A stretch of DNA of 63,170 nt from contig CAJXZL010000008.1 in the NCBI GenBank assembly GCA_913063165.1, forward strand, positions 1 through 63,170, read 5' to 3'. The first letter of the stretch is position 1; each line of letters starts with the position of its first letter. The DNA comes from an uncultured Saccharospirillaceae bacterium (GTDB lineage: Bacteria > Pseudomonadota > Gammaproteobacteria > Pseudomonadales > Natronospirillaceae). The position numbers and the translations under genes were made by a program. The notes under the pieces are model-generated. The model saw only the letters and a program-made list of their open reading frames with translations. It was not told where the DNA came from and did no database searches. Shown piece by piece: positions 17,877 to 27,080 of the stretch.

Positions 17877-18768
17877 CTTTTTTCACCCTGAGTTCTGAAT
17901 ATAAGTAGGGGACCAATATTGCTATGACACCCATTAGCATGATGACCGCACTGGCAGCACCGATGCCAATTTGGCTGCGGCTAAACGAAAACTGATACAT
18001 AAAGATGGCGGGCACATCGGTAGAGTTACCTGGGCCACCACCCGTTAGCGCCATGACCAAGTCAAACGACTTAATCGCAATATGGGTGAGCATGATGAAT
18101 GCGGAGAAAAATACCGGTCTTAGGCTAGGAATAATGACCCGAAGGTAAATGGTGGTTAAAGAAGCGCCGTCAATTTGGGCCGCTTTAATAATGGAGCTAT
18201 CGACACCTCGCAATCCTGCTAAAAAGAGCGCCATCACAAAACCAGATGATTGCCAAACACCGGCGATAACGACGGTGTAAATCGCCATATCGGGATTAAC
18301 CAGCCAATCGAACGTAAACCCTTCAAAGCCCAGTGTATGCACATATTTCTCTAGGCCAACGGTTGGGTTCAACAACCACTTCCAGACCGTACCCGTTACA
18401 ATAAAAGACAGTGCCATAGGATAGAGATAGATGGTTCGCAAGAAACCTTCTGCACGGATTTTCTGGTCGAGCAGGATGGCCAAAAACAGACCGATTGCTA
18501 AACAGATGAAGACAAATAACACACCAAATATCGCCAAATTGCTTAACGCGCCGATCCAACGGTCGTTTAAAAAGAGCTTTTCGTATTGCATGAGACCTGC
18601 GAACTCGTAAGTCGGCAGCATTCTCGAATTCGTAAATGACAGTACCGTCGTCCAAATGATAAAGCCGTAAAAAAATACAATGGTAATGAGCATGGTGGGC
18701 GACATGACTATTCTGGGTAGCCAATGTTCAAGTCGATCTGAAAAAGATGGTTTTGATGATTGCAGCAT
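17869..18768 (-). CDS. gtsB: Sugar ABC importer permease 1 (GtsB/MalF type)
   Basis: Membrane protein of 299 residues with six predicted helices, the MalF-type half. The EAA loop is IIKAAQIDGASLTTIYLRVIIP, and the segment VMALTGGGPGNSTDVP matches the conserved region before the last helices of CUT1 permeases. It is short for a MalF protein, without the large periplasmic P2 loop of E. coli MalF, as usual for glucose-type importers. It lies 168 bases after gtsA, a gap containing a strong hairpin. Confidence 0.9.
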   Translation of the reverse strand: MLQSSKPSFSDRLEHWLPRIVMSPTMLITIVFFYGFIIWTTVLSFTNSRMLPTYEFAGLMQYEKLFLNDRWIGALSNLAIFGVLFVFICLAIGLFLAILLDQKIRAEGFLRTIYLYPMALSFIVTGTVWKWLLNPTVGLEKYVHTLGFEGFTFDWLVNPDMAIYTVVIAGVWQSSGFVMALFLAGLRGVDSSIIKAAQIDGASLTTIYLRVIIPSLRPVFFSAFIMLTHIAIKSFDLVMALTGGGPGNSTDVPAIFMYQFSFSRSQIGIGAASAVIMLMGVIAILVPYLYSELRVKKDD

Positions 18769-18888
18769 GTCAGTTTTGATTCCTATGTGAGCCTACCGTC
18801 GTGACATTGTTATTTTTATTGCAGTCCATCGCATGAAGCTATTTCATCATAAAACAGCCGCAACGTATGTGATTCATTCTTGAAATGT

Positions 18889-18915
18889 CGAGTGCCCATA
18901 TGGGCTGGGCACTCG
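18889..18915 (-). other. Strong intercistronic hairpin between gtsA and gtsB
   Basis: CGAGTGCCC and GGGCACTCG form a perfect 9-bp stem with a nine-base loop, 22 bases after the gtsA stop. There is no run of T after it, so it is more likely to stabilise the gtsA message or partly stop transcription than to end it fully. Such hairpins let binding protein be made in excess over permease in other sugar importers (malE-malF). Confidence 0.65.
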
Positions 18916-18936
18916 TTTGTAGATGATACCTATTGC

Positions 18937-20190
18937 TTATTGTGCTGCTTTAACTGCTTTAGCCAGTTTTGCAACGCCGTCAGCAGAAGACATATCACTG
19001 TTGAAGAACGAAGTGACTACGTCACCGATGGCGCCTGAAACAGAACCAGTGGTTGACATACCGTGAGCCATTGAAGGAACAAGTCCCTTGCCTGACTTAG
19101 CAGTTGACTTGAACGTATCCATAGATGCCAATGCACAGCTATCAAATGGTGTCATGTCCATATCCATACGTGCTGGAATAGAACCCTTCTTCAAGTTAAA
19201 GACTTCTTGGAACTTCTTAGATACAACCAACTCAGCCATCTTGTCTTGCGCGGCAGTGTTAGCAGGATCTTTCTGCTTGAACATAACCAATGAGTCGATG
19301 TTAAAGGTAAATGATCCGTCGGTACCTGGGAAAGGTAAGCACAAGAAATCTTTACCTGGCTTCTGACCCGCTAGCGTGAATTCACCCTTAGCCCAATCGC
19401 CCATGAACTGCATTGCAGCTTCGCCCTTAATAACCATAGAGGTTGCGACGTTCCAATCACGACCAGGTGAACCAGCATCAATATAGCCAGTCACTTTACG
19501 CAGTGCATCAAATGACTGCTTCATGGTGTCACTGTTCAGTGCAGTCTGGTCAAGATCAACAAATGCACGCTTGAAGAAATCAGCGCCGCCTACAGACAAT
19601 ACAATAGACTCAAATGTAGTTGCGTCCTGCCATGGCTGACCACCGTGCGCGATTGGCGTAATGCCTGCGGCTTTTAGCTTGTCAGCTGCTGTCCACATTT
19701 CTGCCATCGTGGTTGGCACTTTAGCGCCGGCCTTTGCAAAGGCTGCAGGATTAGCCCACATCCAGTTAACGCGGTGAACGTTGACAGGTACTGAAACGTA
19801 CTTACCATTGTATTTCATCACGTCAGAAACAACTTTGGGTAAAACGGCATCCCAATTACTGGCTTTAGCAACGCCAGACAAGTCAGCTGCAAAGCCAAGC
19901 GATGCCCATTCCTGAATTTCAGGGCCTTTAATCTGAGCAGATGCTGGAGGGTTGCCAGATACTGCGCGTGAACGCAATACAGTCATGGCTTGATCACCAC
20001 CACCACCGGCTACGGCAAAGTCTTTCCACGTATGGCCAGAGTCTTCAACCATAGATTTCAGCACTGCGATTGATTCTGCTTCGCCGCCGGAAGTCCACCA
20101 ATGGAGTACTTCAACTTCGCCAGCGTGAGCCGCCGTACCAGCCATGGTACCAACGATTGCTGCTGCTAATATCGATTTTTTAAAAGTCAT
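18937..20190 (-). CDS. gtsA: Periplasmic glucose/mannose-type sugar-binding protein
   Basis: Exported solute-binding protein of about 417 residues. I take the ATG at 20190, preceded by AAGGA; a longer frame runs 16 codons upstream but lacks support. The signal peptide ends near AAHAGE. The mature start VEVLHWWTSGGEAE and the segments FAVAGGGGDQAMTVLRSRAV, VNVHRVNWMW, AHGGQPWQD and FMGDWAKGEF closely follow Pseudomonas GtsA, which binds glucose (and mannose). The likely role is high-affinity glucose capture for the GtsBCD importer. It is divergent from a two-component system comparable to Pseudomonas GltR-GtrS, which controls gts genes. Sugar specificity is inferred from similarity recalled from memory. 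Confidence 0.88.
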   Translation of the reverse strand: MTFKKSILAAAIVGTMAGTAAHAGEVEVLHWWTSGGEAESIAVLKSMVEDSGHTWKDFAVAGGGGDQAMTVLRSRAVSGNPPASAQIKGPEIQEWASLGFAADLSGVAKASNWDAVLPKVVSDVMKYNGKYVSVPVNVHRVNWMWANPAAFAKAGAKVPTTMAEMWTAADKLKAAGITPIAHGGQPWQDATTFESIVLSVGGADFFKRAFVDLDQTALNSDTMKQSFDALRKVTGYIDAGSPGRDWNVATSMVIKGEAAMQFMGDWAKGEFTLAGQKPGKDFLCLPFPGTDGSFTFNIDSLVMFKQKDPANTAAQDKMAELVVSKKFQEVFNLKKGSIPARMDMDMTPFDSCALASMDTFKSTAKSGKGLVPSMAHGMSTTGSVSGAIGDVVTSFFNSDMSSADGVAKLAKAVKAAQ

Positions 20191-20312
20191 AATAGAATCC
20201 TTCAGATTGACGATTTTATTTTTGTGGTTGCCCAACATCTTCGGTCAAATCAGGCATACACCTGTGACAACTTATGTCGAAGTTCAGTTTAATGAATATA
20301 TTCACCCGAAAT

Positions 20313-20338
20313 TGTAATAAAATGCTGCATAATGTAAC
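20313..20338 (-). promoter_or_regulatory. Paired TTACA half-sites on gtsA side
   Basis: On the minus strand GTTACA (20338-20333) and ATTACA (20318-20313) lie in the same orientation 20 bases apart, two helical turns, about 125-150 bases upstream of gtsA and just upstream of a possible -10. They match the half-sites near the response-regulator promoter. Confidence 0.45.
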
Positions 20339-20496
20339 GGGGCTAAAACTGACAATCTGTAGGCACATCAGCGATCAGTTGCGTAAAAATACCCAATTTC
20401 AATCACTTACGATAACCTAGATCATGAAATAAAAAACAGTGCAGTCCATAACGGCCTTAAACTGGTCTGACCAGCGCATTGATTAAAAAACATCCA

Positions 20497-20523
20497 TTTA
20501 CATTAAGTTACACTATTGTTACA
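20497..20523 (+). promoter_or_regulatory. Tandem TTACA half-sites upstream of response regulator
   Basis: TTTACA (20497-20502), GTTACA (20507-20512) and GTTACA (20518-20523) are direct repeats with steps of 10 and 11 bases, the spacing with which OmpR/PhoB-type regulators bind as head-to-tail dimers. They lie about 90-118 bases before the ATG of the response regulator, as expected for autoregulation. Confidence 0.5.
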
Positions 20524-20614
20524 AACTGACAGATAAGGGCACGTCAATTCAACGAGCAAGGCGCTATTCAGGGCCCATTACTTGATATTTGACACCATTG
20601 ACAAGGCAGGCAAT

Positions 20615-21340
20615 ATGAATATTGAGCAAAATTCCTTCCGGATACTGGTCGTAGATGACGATTTAGACATCTGTAAGCTGTTGCACGATTATCTGCATAG
20701 CCACTTTTTAGAAGTGAAAACCGCCCACAATGGTGAAGAAATGTTTTCGGCGCTGAAATCCTATAAAGCCGATCTGATCATATTGGACGTCATGATGCCA
20801 GGCGCTGATGGATTCCAAATCTGCCAAACATTGCGAAAGACCAGCAATGTACCGGTTATCATGCTTACGGCAGGCTCTGACGACACTGACCGGATCGTCG
20901 GGTTGGAAATTGGCGCCGACGACTATATGGCAAAACCCTTTAATCCTAGAGAACTGTTAGCCCGGATAAAGGCCGTATTGAGGCGTTCTGAGAAAAACAT
21001 AGAGCCAAATGAAGCACTGAAGAAATTTCAATTCCATGACTGGGTATTGGATTTTTCAACCCGTGAGCTCAGTCATGTCACTGGCGAACGGTGGACCCTA
21101 AACGGTGCTGAATTTTCGTTGCTATCGCTGATGCTGCACAAGCCTGGCCACGTTTTTACGCGAGATGAACTCTCTAACCATTTGCGCGGTAGAGACTCTT
21201 ATCCTTTCGATCGCACTATTGATGTACAAATCAGCCGCTTGCGTCAGCGTTTAAAGGACGACAACAAACAAACCCAACTCATTCAGACCGTTAGAGGCTC
21301 CGGCTATATATTAGCCACCACAGTAGAGCAGCTGGCTTAG
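20615..21340 (+). CDS. OmpR-type response regulator, GltR-like
   Basis: DNA-binding response regulator of 241 residues. The receiver domain has the acidic pair in VVDDDLD, the phosphoacceptor Asp58 in LIILDVMMPG, Thr in MLTAG and Lys in DYMAKPF. The C-terminal winged-helix domain (about 145-235) has FSLLSLMLHKPGHVFTRDEL and RTIDVQISRLRQRL. I start at the ATG at 20615 with AAGGCAGG upstream; an earlier TTG (20582) is unlikely. The kinase gene follows after two bases. Position opposite gtsA suggests control of sugar import as in Pseudomonas GltR, although an OmpR role in osmotic stress cannot be ruled out from sequence. Confidence 0.88.
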   Translation: MNIEQNSFRILVVDDDLDICKLLHDYLHSHFLEVKTAHNGEEMFSALKSYKADLIILDVMMPGADGFQICQTLRKTSNVPVIMLTAGSDDTDRIVGLEIGADDYMAKPFNPRELLARIKAVLRRSEKNIEPNEALKKFQFHDWVLDFSTRELSHVTGERWTLNGAEFSLLSLMLHKPGHVFTRDELSNHLRGRDSYPFDRTIDVQISRLRQRLKDDNKQTQLIQTVRGSGYILATTVEQLA

Positions 21341-21342
21341 TC

Positions 21343-22782
21343 ATGGAACGAGAAACCCAAACGCCCACCTTATTTAGCCGTATCTTTTTGATTCTGGTCG
21401 GCAGTTTAGTGACTATTTTAGTGGCCTCTAATATTTTGTGGGTCAAATATTATGAGAGTAACCAACGTGAATCTGCAGCCATTCTTGCTGAAGAGCTGGC
21501 TATCAGCATGTCAACCACAGTTAATTTCTTTGGCGCTCTGCCACATGAGTACCGGCATATTGTATTGCAACAGCTAAGGAGCATGGGGGGAGCGCGGTTT
21601 TTTGTATCGGTTAATGACAGTGAGATCGCCATCAGCAGCAGCCAACCCACCGCACTGTCTGACATCATCATTAATGAATACACCCAAGCACTGAGGGTGC
21701 GGCTGGGTTCTAAAATACGACAAATCATTGTTAATTTTGCCCAACCGCAATCACTGAAGGTTTTTCACGATGAAATCATGTTCACCGATTTACCAGCGCG
21801 TTGGGTGCAAAATTCGTTGATACTGCCGGACAACCCTCCGTTATTGGTAGCCCAAGTGCAGATGGACACCAATGAATGGTTATACCTAGCGGCACTGTTA
21901 CCTGACCCGTATTTTCTTGATCGTGAAAATAATTTACTGAGCACGCAAACCTTGTTTGTCTTGACCCTGCTGCTGGTGTTATCGGTTATTTTTTGGTTTT
22001 TAACCAAATGGGTGACCAAGCCCTTGGCGTCATTGACCGAAGCTGCCCGCCATCTGGGTAAGGACCCACTACATCCGGTTACCATCGATACGCAGGGAAA
22101 CCGAGAGGTGGCCGATCTTGCCCATGCCTTCAATGTTATGCAGCAACGATTGCACCGGTATATTGAAGATCGCGAGCAACTGTTTACTTCAATATCACAT
22201 GACCTTAAAACGCCCATCACCAGACTGCGATTGCGTGCAGAATTTGTATCTGATACCCAGTTACGGTCACAATTTATCGGCGATCTCGTTGAGCTAGAAG
22301 CCTTAGTAAAAGGGGCATTGCAATATGCCAAGGGCACACACAATTCAGAGGCATTGATTCCCATCGACCTGATGGCTTTGCTCGCCAACATTCAAGAGAA
22401 CCTGTCTCTCAGCGGCGCCGAGGTGTTGATTAGCGGACACTGCGACATGACCTATGAGGCCATGCCTTCAGCACTAAAGAGATGCCTATCTAATGTGATA
22501 GAAAACGCCGTTCAATATGGTCATGTGGCAAAGGTGCACGTCAGCGACAACGAAAAGAACATACAGATTGTCGTCAATGACAATGGTCCCGGCATACCTG
22601 AGGCTGAAATGGGTAAATTGTTCGAGCCGTTCACACGCCTATCGACTTCCGCAAACCTCAGTGGCAGCGGGCTCGGCCTGAGTATTAGCCGCAACCTAGC
22701 TCATGCACACGGTGGCGAATTGTTCGTCTCCAATGCTGCCGACGGTGGGCTCTCTGTTACCATCCTATTGCCGCACAATTGA
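21343..22782 (+). CDS. Membrane sensor histidine kinase, partner of the OmpR-type regulator
   Basis: Kinase of 479 residues with two transmembrane helices (about 12-32 and 203-224) flanking a periplasmic sensor of about 170 residues, then HAMP (about 225-277), the dimerisation domain with His286 in SISHDLKTPITRLR, and an ATPase domain with NVIENAVQYG, DNGPGIP and GSGLGLSI. This is the EnvZ-like layout. No sequence motif shows the ligand of the periplasmic region; in Pseudomonas GtrS the equivalent region binds glucose breakdown products such as 2-ketogluconate, and a sugar acid would be a reasonable guess here. It starts two bases after the regulator stop. Confidence 0.88.
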   Translation: MERETQTPTLFSRIFLILVGSLVTILVASNILWVKYYESNQRESAAILAEELAISMSTTVNFFGALPHEYRHIVLQQLRSMGGARFFVSVNDSEIAISSSQPTALSDIIINEYTQALRVRLGSKIRQIIVNFAQPQSLKVFHDEIMFTDLPARWVQNSLILPDNPPLLVAQVQMDTNEWLYLAALLPDPYFLDRENNLLSTQTLFVLTLLLVLSVIFWFLTKWVTKPLASLTEAARHLGKDPLHPVTIDTQGNREVADLAHAFNVMQQRLHRYIEDREQLFTSISHDLKTPITRLRLRAEFVSDTQLRSQFIGDLVELEALVKGALQYAKGTHNSEALIPIDLMALLANIQENLSLSGAEVLISGHCDMTYEAMPSALKRCLSNVIENAVQYGHVAKVHVSDNEKNIQIVVNDNGPGIPEAEMGKLFEPFTRLSTSANLSGSGLGLSISRNLAHAHGGELFVSNAADGGLSVTILLPHN

Positions 22783-22882
22783 TGGGGTATTTTCTGAATA
22801 TTTGCACTCACATCGCTGTTTTTGAAAATCGAATCGGTTATGCTGAAAGCACATCCAATAATAGTTGTTACAAGGAATATAC

Positions 22883-23689
22883 ATGGCCCTATTTCGTTCA
22901 ATCGCGCTCATCCTGAGCATGCTCTGGTTTACCGGTACTGCATCGGCACTAGACCAAGACACCGAAACCTATATCCAAGAGCAAGTGGATGCGCGCTTAC
23001 AGTCATATATCGCTAGTGAAGCATTCCAAGCCAAAATAAACGAAGGCATTATTCGCTTTATTCAGGCGCAGAATGCCCTTCAAGAACAAGCAGCACAGCA
23101 GGCGGAACAATCAGGCACCATGCAATTGATGCCCATAGACCCAAGCCGTGACCATATTCGCGGGAATCCAAATGCTGCTTTTACGTTGTTGGAATACTCC
23201 GATTTTGAATGCCCGTTCTGTAAGCGCTTTCATGAAACCGCTAAAGCCTTTTTAAGCAAAAATGATGATGTTAACTGGGTATACAGACACTTCCCATTAG
23301 AATTCCACAATCCAGGCGCCCAGAAGCAAGCGGAAGCCACTGAGTGTGTTGCTCAATTAGGTGGCAACGATGCGTTTTGGATGATAACCGACTTCATTTA
23401 TGAAGTTACCCGGTCGAATGGCAAAGGGTTCCCTTTATCTGCACTCCCGAGCGCAGCAGAAGCAACCGGTGTTGATGTAGAAGCATTTAATAAGTGCATG
23501 GCATCTGGCGCCCAACGCGACCGTGTTTTAGAAGACCTGGATAATGGCCAACGTAGTGGTGTTACTGGCACTCCTGGAAACTTTTTGATTCACCATGCAT
23601 CAGGTACCGTAGTCGTGATTACTGGCGCACAGCCGCTAGAAAATCTTGAACGCACCCTTGAAGCAATGAAGCAAGAGTTAGGCGAATAG
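22883..23689 (+). CDS. DsbA-family thiol oxidoreductase, exported
   Basis: Exported thioredoxin-fold protein of 268 residues. The signal peptide ends near TASALDQ; a helical, glutamine-rich segment (about 25-85) follows, then the DSBA domain with the active site FECPFCKRF (Cys-Pro-Phe-Cys) and the cis-Pro loop GVTGTPGNFL. The layout with an N-terminal helical extension resembles ScsC or BdbD-like proteins, some of which are isomerases that oligomerise through that extension. Two more Cys (in ATECVAQ and NKCMAS) are in the helical insert. The ATG at 22883 has AAGGA at the right spacing; a TTG six codons earlier is not favoured. It is likely monocistronic. Confidence 0.87.
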   Translation: MALFRSIALILSMLWFTGTASALDQDTETYIQEQVDARLQSYIASEAFQAKINEGIIRFIQAQNALQEQAAQQAEQSGTMQLMPIDPSRDHIRGNPNAAFTLLEYSDFECPFCKRFHETAKAFLSKNDDVNWVYRHFPLEFHNPGAQKQAEATECVAQLGGNDAFWMITDFIYEVTRSNGKGFPLSALPSAAEATGVDVEAFNKCMASGAQRDRVLEDLDNGQRSGVTGTPGNFLIHHASGTVVVITGAQPLENLERTLEAMKQELGE

Positions 23690-23702
23690 GTTCTTGTCAA
23701 TT

Positions 23703-23735
23703 CAAGGCAGCCAGCAATGTGCTGCCTTGTTGTTT
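23703..23735 (+). terminator. Probable terminator after the DsbA-family gene
   Basis: CAAGGCAG and CTGCCTTG form an 8-bp stem followed by TTGTTT, 14 bases after the stop codon. The T tract is interrupted, so strength is uncertain. Confidence 0.6.
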
Positions 23736-23761
23736 CCATTTATTTTTGATTGAGCAGATCC

Positions 23762-24043
23762 ATGAAAATCTTTCTCACCATTTTTGTCACAGTATTTTTA
23801 GCCGAGCTCGGCGATAAAACCCAACTTGCGACCATGCTTTTTGCTTCCGACGCCAAAGTCAGTAAGTGGACTGTGTTTTTTGCAGCCTCCGCTGCCCTGG
23901 TGTTAGCTGCCGGCATCGGTGTTGTGGCAGGAGAAATGCTCGGGAAGGTAGTTTCTGAAAAAACGCTGAGCCTGTTAGCAGGTGTCGGCTTTGTATTAAT
24001 CGGCGCATTTTTGCTATGGGGCGCTTTAAAACAAGGCATTTAA
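23762..24043 (+). CDS. Single-repeat GDT1/TMEM165 (UPF0016) membrane protein
   Basis: Membrane protein of about 93 residues with three helices. The first carries the family motif ELGDKTQLATMLFA (E-x-G-D-[KR]-T), which forms half of the cation site in GDT1/MneA-type Mn2+/Ca2+ exchangers. Full-length family members have two such repeats; this one has only one, so it must pair with itself or with another single-repeat protein. No second copy lies next to it. The ATG at 23762 is chosen over a TTG four codons upstream. The probable role is manganese or calcium export. Confidence 0.83.
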   Translation: MKIFLTIFVTVFLAELGDKTQLATMLFASDAKVSKWTVFFAASAALVLAAGIGVVAGEMLGKVVSEKTLSLLAGVGFVLIGAFLLWGALKQGI

Positions 24044-24059
24044 GCGCAACAATCTTGCT

Positions 24060-24092
24060 CCTCAGCTCGCTCACCGGTGTGCAAGGCTGAGG
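24060..24092 (+). other. Stem-loop after the GDT1 gene
   Basis: CCTCAGC and GCTGAGG form a 7-bp stem enclosing a small CACC/GGTG palindrome, 17 bases after the stop. No T tract follows, so its role is open. Confidence 0.35.
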
Positions 24093-24202
24093 CAGTCAAT
24101 TCACTGCGAGGTATCTGAATCACTTTTAATTTCTATATTTTCTGTTTCTTGGTATATTGCTGATACATGCTAAACCATTTGTAAACACAGCAGGACTAAA
24201 CA

Positions 24203-25981
24203 ATGGCTCTGTCAGCACAGCTTAAGATCAAACACAAAATCGCTACTACCTTGATCCTCGGTTATCTTGCAGCCGTTTACTTTATGGTGATCAGTCTCGA
24301 TCAAATCAAAACCAGCCTTGTTGAAACCCGCAAACAGGAATTGATTACTGCAACAACCTACACTGCATCACTCGCCACCACATTATATCAAGCCTCCATT
24401 CAAAACTATTTACGTGGTATATCAGAAACGCAACTCAGTGCGGTCCAGTATTTTTATGAGCAATTCCAACAAGGCTTGCTGACAGAGTCTGAAGCAAAGC
24501 AGGCGGTGGAAGGTCTATTTCTAAACCAGCAAATCGGGTCCACAGGTTACAACACAGCAGTAGATATTTCCCAAGGATACAATGACATCACTTTAGCCAT
24601 CCACCCTGTTGCCAAGGGCAAAAAAATCAGCGACCTGAGCTCCGCACAACGTATGTACGAGCAAAAACAGGGTTACCTCGAATTTGAGTGGCTGGCTGAT
24701 GGCACAGCGAAGCCGGAACAAATATCTCAATACATGACCTATTTTGAGCCATGGGGTTGGATAATTAATGCAGCCCCCTTTAAGAAAGAACTATTCCAAT
24801 TAATCGATGTGCATGAGTTACAGTCTTATTTGGCAGCAGCGCAAAAGAACAAAGTTGATAGCAGCTATGTGACCATATTTGATTCTTCTGGTTACGCTAT
24901 CTATCACCCCGTGTTAAGTGATCAAAACATTATCGAATTGAGAGACACAGAGACCGGAGAACCCTTTTTAAGAAATTTGATAAATCAAGCAATAGACTCG
25001 GACAATCCGAATTACAGCGATTGGGTTGAGTTTTCTTACACCCGTCGTGGAGAACCGACAGGACCTTCAAGTGATAAGCTGATCTATTATCAATATCTCC
25101 CTGAATTTGGCTGGTTTGTCGCTTCAATTATCAACAAGGACGACACCCAAATTTCTTATGACATTTTGTTTAAGAAGCTATCAGCACTTGGATTATTAGC
25201 GTTGCTCATAGTGGCTTTTTTCTCGATTTATGCCTCACGCTATATTACCAAACGTCTCTCGCCTTTAAGCCTTGCTGCCAATCGATTTGTCCAAGGTGAG
25301 TATGGCCTGCAGATAGCGCGATCTAAGCAGGATGAAATTGGAGATCTTGAAGAAGCGTTTTCCGACTCGGCATTAAAAATCACTGAATTGATTCGTAAGC
25401 AAGCAGACATCAATGCGTCTTTGGAATCGACGGTAAAGGCGCGTACACAGGAATTAGAGGAAAAGAACACAGAGCTTGAAGTACTCTATGTAACCGATTC
25501 CCTTACCAATTTATATAACCGCCGCAAGATCGATGACGCGCTTATCGCTGAAGCAGCTCGTGCTAAGCGCTACCATGAGCCATTGAGCCTTATTATGCTA
25601 GACATTGACCACTTCAAACAAATCAACGACCTATACGGCCATCTCAATGGTGATAAAGCCTTGGTCACGATCAGTGATATCCTATTGAAGCAATCCAGAT
25701 CGTCAGATGTTTGTGGACGTTGGGGCGGCGAAGAGTTTGTGATCATTTGCCCGTCCACCAGTCTCGAAGATGTGGGCGTTGTTGCAGAAAAGTTAAGAAA
25801 GGCCATTGAAACCACCGCAATCCCCGAGGTTGGCAATATCACAGCAAGCTTTGGACTCGCACAATTGGGCGATGATTTCGATATCGAGCAATTCATTCAA
25901 AATGCAGATGACGCTATGTATGCCGCCAAAAAACAGGGTAGAAACTGCGTGGTCGCCATGTCTCTACCAGAAGCTGAGTAA
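24203..25981 (+). CDS. Cache-HAMP-GGDEF diguanylate cyclase
   Basis: Membrane-bound enzyme of 592 residues predicted to make cyclic di-GMP from GTP. One helix at about 14-34 and another at about 330-348 enclose a periplasmic Cache sensor in which KQGYLEFEWLADG and YMTYFEPWGWIINAA match small-molecule Cache domains. A HAMP-like linker and a coiled coil (about 395-425, rich in Glu and Lys) join it to the GGDEF domain, whose active site is GRWGGEEFVI with DIDHFKQINDLYGH upstream. No RxxD inhibitory site is evident in the expected place, and no EAL domain is present. A PilZ receptor gene is found 27 kb away. The sensor ligand is unknown; Cache domains often bind carboxylates or amino acids. Confidence 0.92.
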   Translation: MALSAQLKIKHKIATTLILGYLAAVYFMVISLDQIKTSLVETRKQELITATTYTASLATTLYQASIQNYLRGISETQLSAVQYFYEQFQQGLLTESEAKQAVEGLFLNQQIGSTGYNTAVDISQGYNDITLAIHPVAKGKKISDLSSAQRMYEQKQGYLEFEWLADGTAKPEQISQYMTYFEPWGWIINAAPFKKELFQLIDVHELQSYLAAAQKNKVDSSYVTIFDSSGYAIYHPVLSDQNIIELRDTETGEPFLRNLINQAIDSDNPNYSDWVEFSYTRRGEPTGPSSDKLIYYQYLPEFGWFVASIINKDDTQISYDILFKKLSALGLLALLIVAFFSIYASRYITKRLSPLSLAANRFVQGEYGLQIARSKQDEIGDLEEAFSDSALKITELIRKQADINASLESTVKARTQELEEKNTELEVLYVTDSLTNLYNRRKIDDALIAEAARAKRYHEPLSLIMLDIDHFKQINDLYGHLNGDKALVTISDILLKQSRSSDVCGRWGGEEFVIICPSTSLEDVGVVAEKLRKAIETTAIPEVGNITASFGLAQLGDDFDIEQFIQNADDAMYAAKKQGRNCVVAMSLPEAE

Positions 25982-26003
25982 AGCGCGTCTACCCTAGTGC
26001 GCC

Positions 26004-26818
<815 letters not shown>

Positions 26819-27079
26819 ATGAAATTGCCTGAAGATTTATTACAAGAATTTACCAACAAACTGAGCCAGTTGCCCAAGGGTCCTGGCGAAGATATTAAAA
26901 AAAATATGCAGTCAGTTTTACAGGGCCTATTCAGTAAGCTCGACCTCGTCACCCGTGACGAATTTGAGGCACAACAAGCGGTGCTTCTCAAAACGCGCAG
27001 CAAGATTGACGCATTGGAAAAGACGGTAGCCGCATTAGAAGCAACGCTTCAGCCATCAGCCCCATCAAAAGAGTCTTAA
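26819..27079 (+). CDS. ubiK: Ubiquinone biosynthesis accessory factor UbiK
   Basis: Small protein of 86 residues of the BMFP/UbiK family, which helps assemble the cytosolic ubiquinone-synthesis complex (with UbiJ) in aerobic conditions. The first half contains an amphipathic segment, and the second, from about 40, is a predicted coiled coil with the family motif TRDEFEAQQAVLLKTRSKIDALE. Length and composition fit; Pseudomonas also places this gene near glnK. The next gene starts one base after the stop. Confidence 0.87.
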   Translation: MKLPEDLLQEFTNKLSQLPKGPGEDIKKNMQSVLQGLFSKLDLVTRDEFEAQQAVLLKTRSKIDALEKTVAALEATLQPSAPSKES

Positions 27080-27080
27080 T

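Larger units (their letters stand above)
20191..20614. promoter_or_regulatory. Divergent control region, sugar importer / two-component system
   Basis: This 424-base gap holds no convincing gene. It is A+T-rich and must contain promoters for gtsA (minus) and the response regulator (plus). GTTACA-like half-sites appear on both sides, described separately. A TATATT block near 20297-20302 could be the -10 of gtsA. The stretch from 20340 to 20480 shows nothing else that I can interpret. Confidence 0.7.

Noticed and set aside
21765-22391. Long minus-strand frame (208 codons) opposite the histidine kinase
   Set aside because: It is the antisense shadow of a well-supported kinase; its protein is serine- and arginine-rich with no family match that I recognise.
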